Positions 6,618-6,981 of a stretch of 6,981 nt of DNA are shown here, in pieces; the first letter of the stretch is position 1; every line of letters starts with the position of its first letter. The notes beneath the pieces were generated by a model. That model ran no database searches, was not told the origin of the DNA, and worked only from the letters and a program-made list of their open reading frames with translations. The DNA is from an uncultured Bariatricus sp. GTDB lineage: Bacteria > Bacillota > Clostridia > Lachnospirales > Lachnospiraceae. The stretch spans positions 1 to 6,981 of the forward strand of contig CAKRFP010000062.1 in the NCBI GenBank assembly GCA_934320645.1. The letters are read 5' to 3'. The translations under genes and the position numbers were made by a program.

Positions 6618-6782
6618 TGGGCGGTCGCTGGAAAAAGAATCGTTTGGATTCAAGTTGCGCAAACCATTCCGAGGAGCCTTTTGGGGCGAAAATTGTGTCA
6701 GCAATGGCTTCCACAATTTTTAAGTATCCTCTCCATTGCACAAAAATAGAATCCAAACGATTCTTTTTCCAGCGACTGCCCA
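6618..6782. repeat. About 165-bp inverted-repeat element, MITE-like or structured-RNA element
   Basis: The arms 6618-6651 and 6749-6782 are 34-bp inverted repeats differing at one position (G6623 against T6777, a G-U pair in plus-strand RNA). Further pairing lies inside: TTGCGCAA (6655-6662) with TTGCACAA (6736-6743), 7 of 8 positions; GAGGA (6671-6675) with TCCTC (6727-6731); a small GCC/GGC hairpin (6676-6687); and AAAATTGTG (6689-6697) with CACAATTTT (6712-6720). The pairing thus continues almost the full length into a branched tip. Outside the arms, GTTGAA at 6598-6603 matches the complement of TTCAAC at 6783-6788, offset by about 14 bases on the left, so the true ends are uncertain. No clear target-site duplication or transposase is present. 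Short open frames across it are mirror images caused by the palindrome. Confidence 0.75.
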
Positions 6783-6848
6783 TTCAACGGTATCGAATGA
6801 AAGCTTCTTGAAATTGTAAAAAATAAAGCAAAAAAATGAAAAAAACAG

Positions 6849-6878
6849 TTGACATTTGTGGGAAGATAATTGTATAAT
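6849..6878 (+). promoter_or_regulatory. Strong sigma-A promoter of the tRNA gene
   Basis: Perfect TTGACA (6849-6854) and perfect TATAAT (6873-6878) boxes are 18 bases apart, preceded by an A-rich tract (about 6808-6846) that resembles an UP element. Initiation near 6885 leaves about 25 bases of leader before the tRNA. Such a promoter fits a stable-RNA gene and probably drives a tRNA cluster continuing beyond the window. Confidence 0.88.
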
Positions 6879-6910
6879 AACGAAGTCGGTTGTAAAACGG
6901 ACGAACATAT

Positions 6911-6981
6911 GGGATCATAGCTCAGCTGGGAGAGCATCTGCCTTACAAGCAGAGGGTCATAGGTTCGAGCCCTATTGGTCC
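6911..6981 (+). tRNA. tRNA-Val (anticodon UAC), truncated at the window edge
   Basis: The cloverleaf is complete except for the last acceptor base(s). The acceptor 5' strand is GGGATCA (6911-6917), the D arm GCTC/GAGC (6920-6935), and the anticodon stem TCTGC/GCAGA (6937-6941, 6949-6953) with loop CTTACAA and anticodon TAC at 6944-6946. The T arm is ATAGG-TTCGAGC-CCTAT (6959-6975). The 3' acceptor strand TGGTCC pairs with one T-G wobble. UAC reads valine codons GUA/GUG and probably more. CCA encoding and downstream tRNAs are out of view. Confidence 0.96.

Noticed and set aside
6596..6811. 71- and 65-codon frames on both strands with near-identical WKKNRLDS and ESKRFFFQ segments
   Set aside because: These arise because the inverted-repeat arms are read in both directions; there is no ribosome site and the sequence shows RNA/DNA palindrome structure.
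6905..6981. Integration (att) site at the tRNA gene
   Set aside because: No integrase and no repeat of the tRNA 3' end is visible, and the gene is cut by the window edge.

Overview
The window looks like chromosomal DNA from a low-to-moderate GC Gram-positive anaerobe. The best guess is a gut Lachnospiraceae (Dorea/Blautia/Ruminococcus-like). This rests on the single-chain, Clostridia-type PurL, a GDH resembling that of Clostridium symbiosum, strong AGGAGG ribosome sites, consensus sigma-A promoters and a DUF1461/Lit membrane protein. It reads as ordinary metabolic core sequence. The interest lies mostly in the non-coding DNA.

Layout. (1) Positions 1-167, minus strand: the N-terminus of a LysR-type regulator, cut by the window edge. 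It is divergent from a DUF1461 membrane protein (295-993, plus strand), a probable Lit lipoprotein transacylase. The 127-base gap between the two holds both promoters and a possible LysR operator. (2) 1121-4876, plus: a full-length single-chain phosphoribosylformylglycinamidine synthase (PurL), preceded by an extended -10 promoter and a bulged leader hairpin. (3) 4877-5186 (310 bases, no gene): an AT-rich stretch, then a promoter with a perfect TTGACA box and a 10-bp palindrome in its spacer, then a strong intrinsic terminator lying between that promoter and gdhA. (4) 5187-6521, plus: gdhA, probably NADP-dependent glutamate dehydrogenase. (5) 6522-6910 (389 bases, no gene): the gdhA terminator, a roughly 165-bp element bounded by 34-bp near-perfect inverted repeats with further internal pairing, and the strong A-rich-flanked promoter of a tRNA. 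(6) 6911 to the end: tRNA-Val(UAC), missing only its last acceptor base(s).

Functionally, purL (glutamine-consuming purine synthesis) and gdhA (ammonium assimilation into glutamate) both belong to nitrogen economy, but each has its own promoter and nothing shows that they form an operon. The Lit/LysR pair concerns the cell envelope and is unrelated. The two items most worth following are the gdhA leader attenuator and the folded inverted-repeat element between gdhA and the tRNA gene. Neither is proven to be new. No defence system, CRISPR array, transposase or phage gene is visible.
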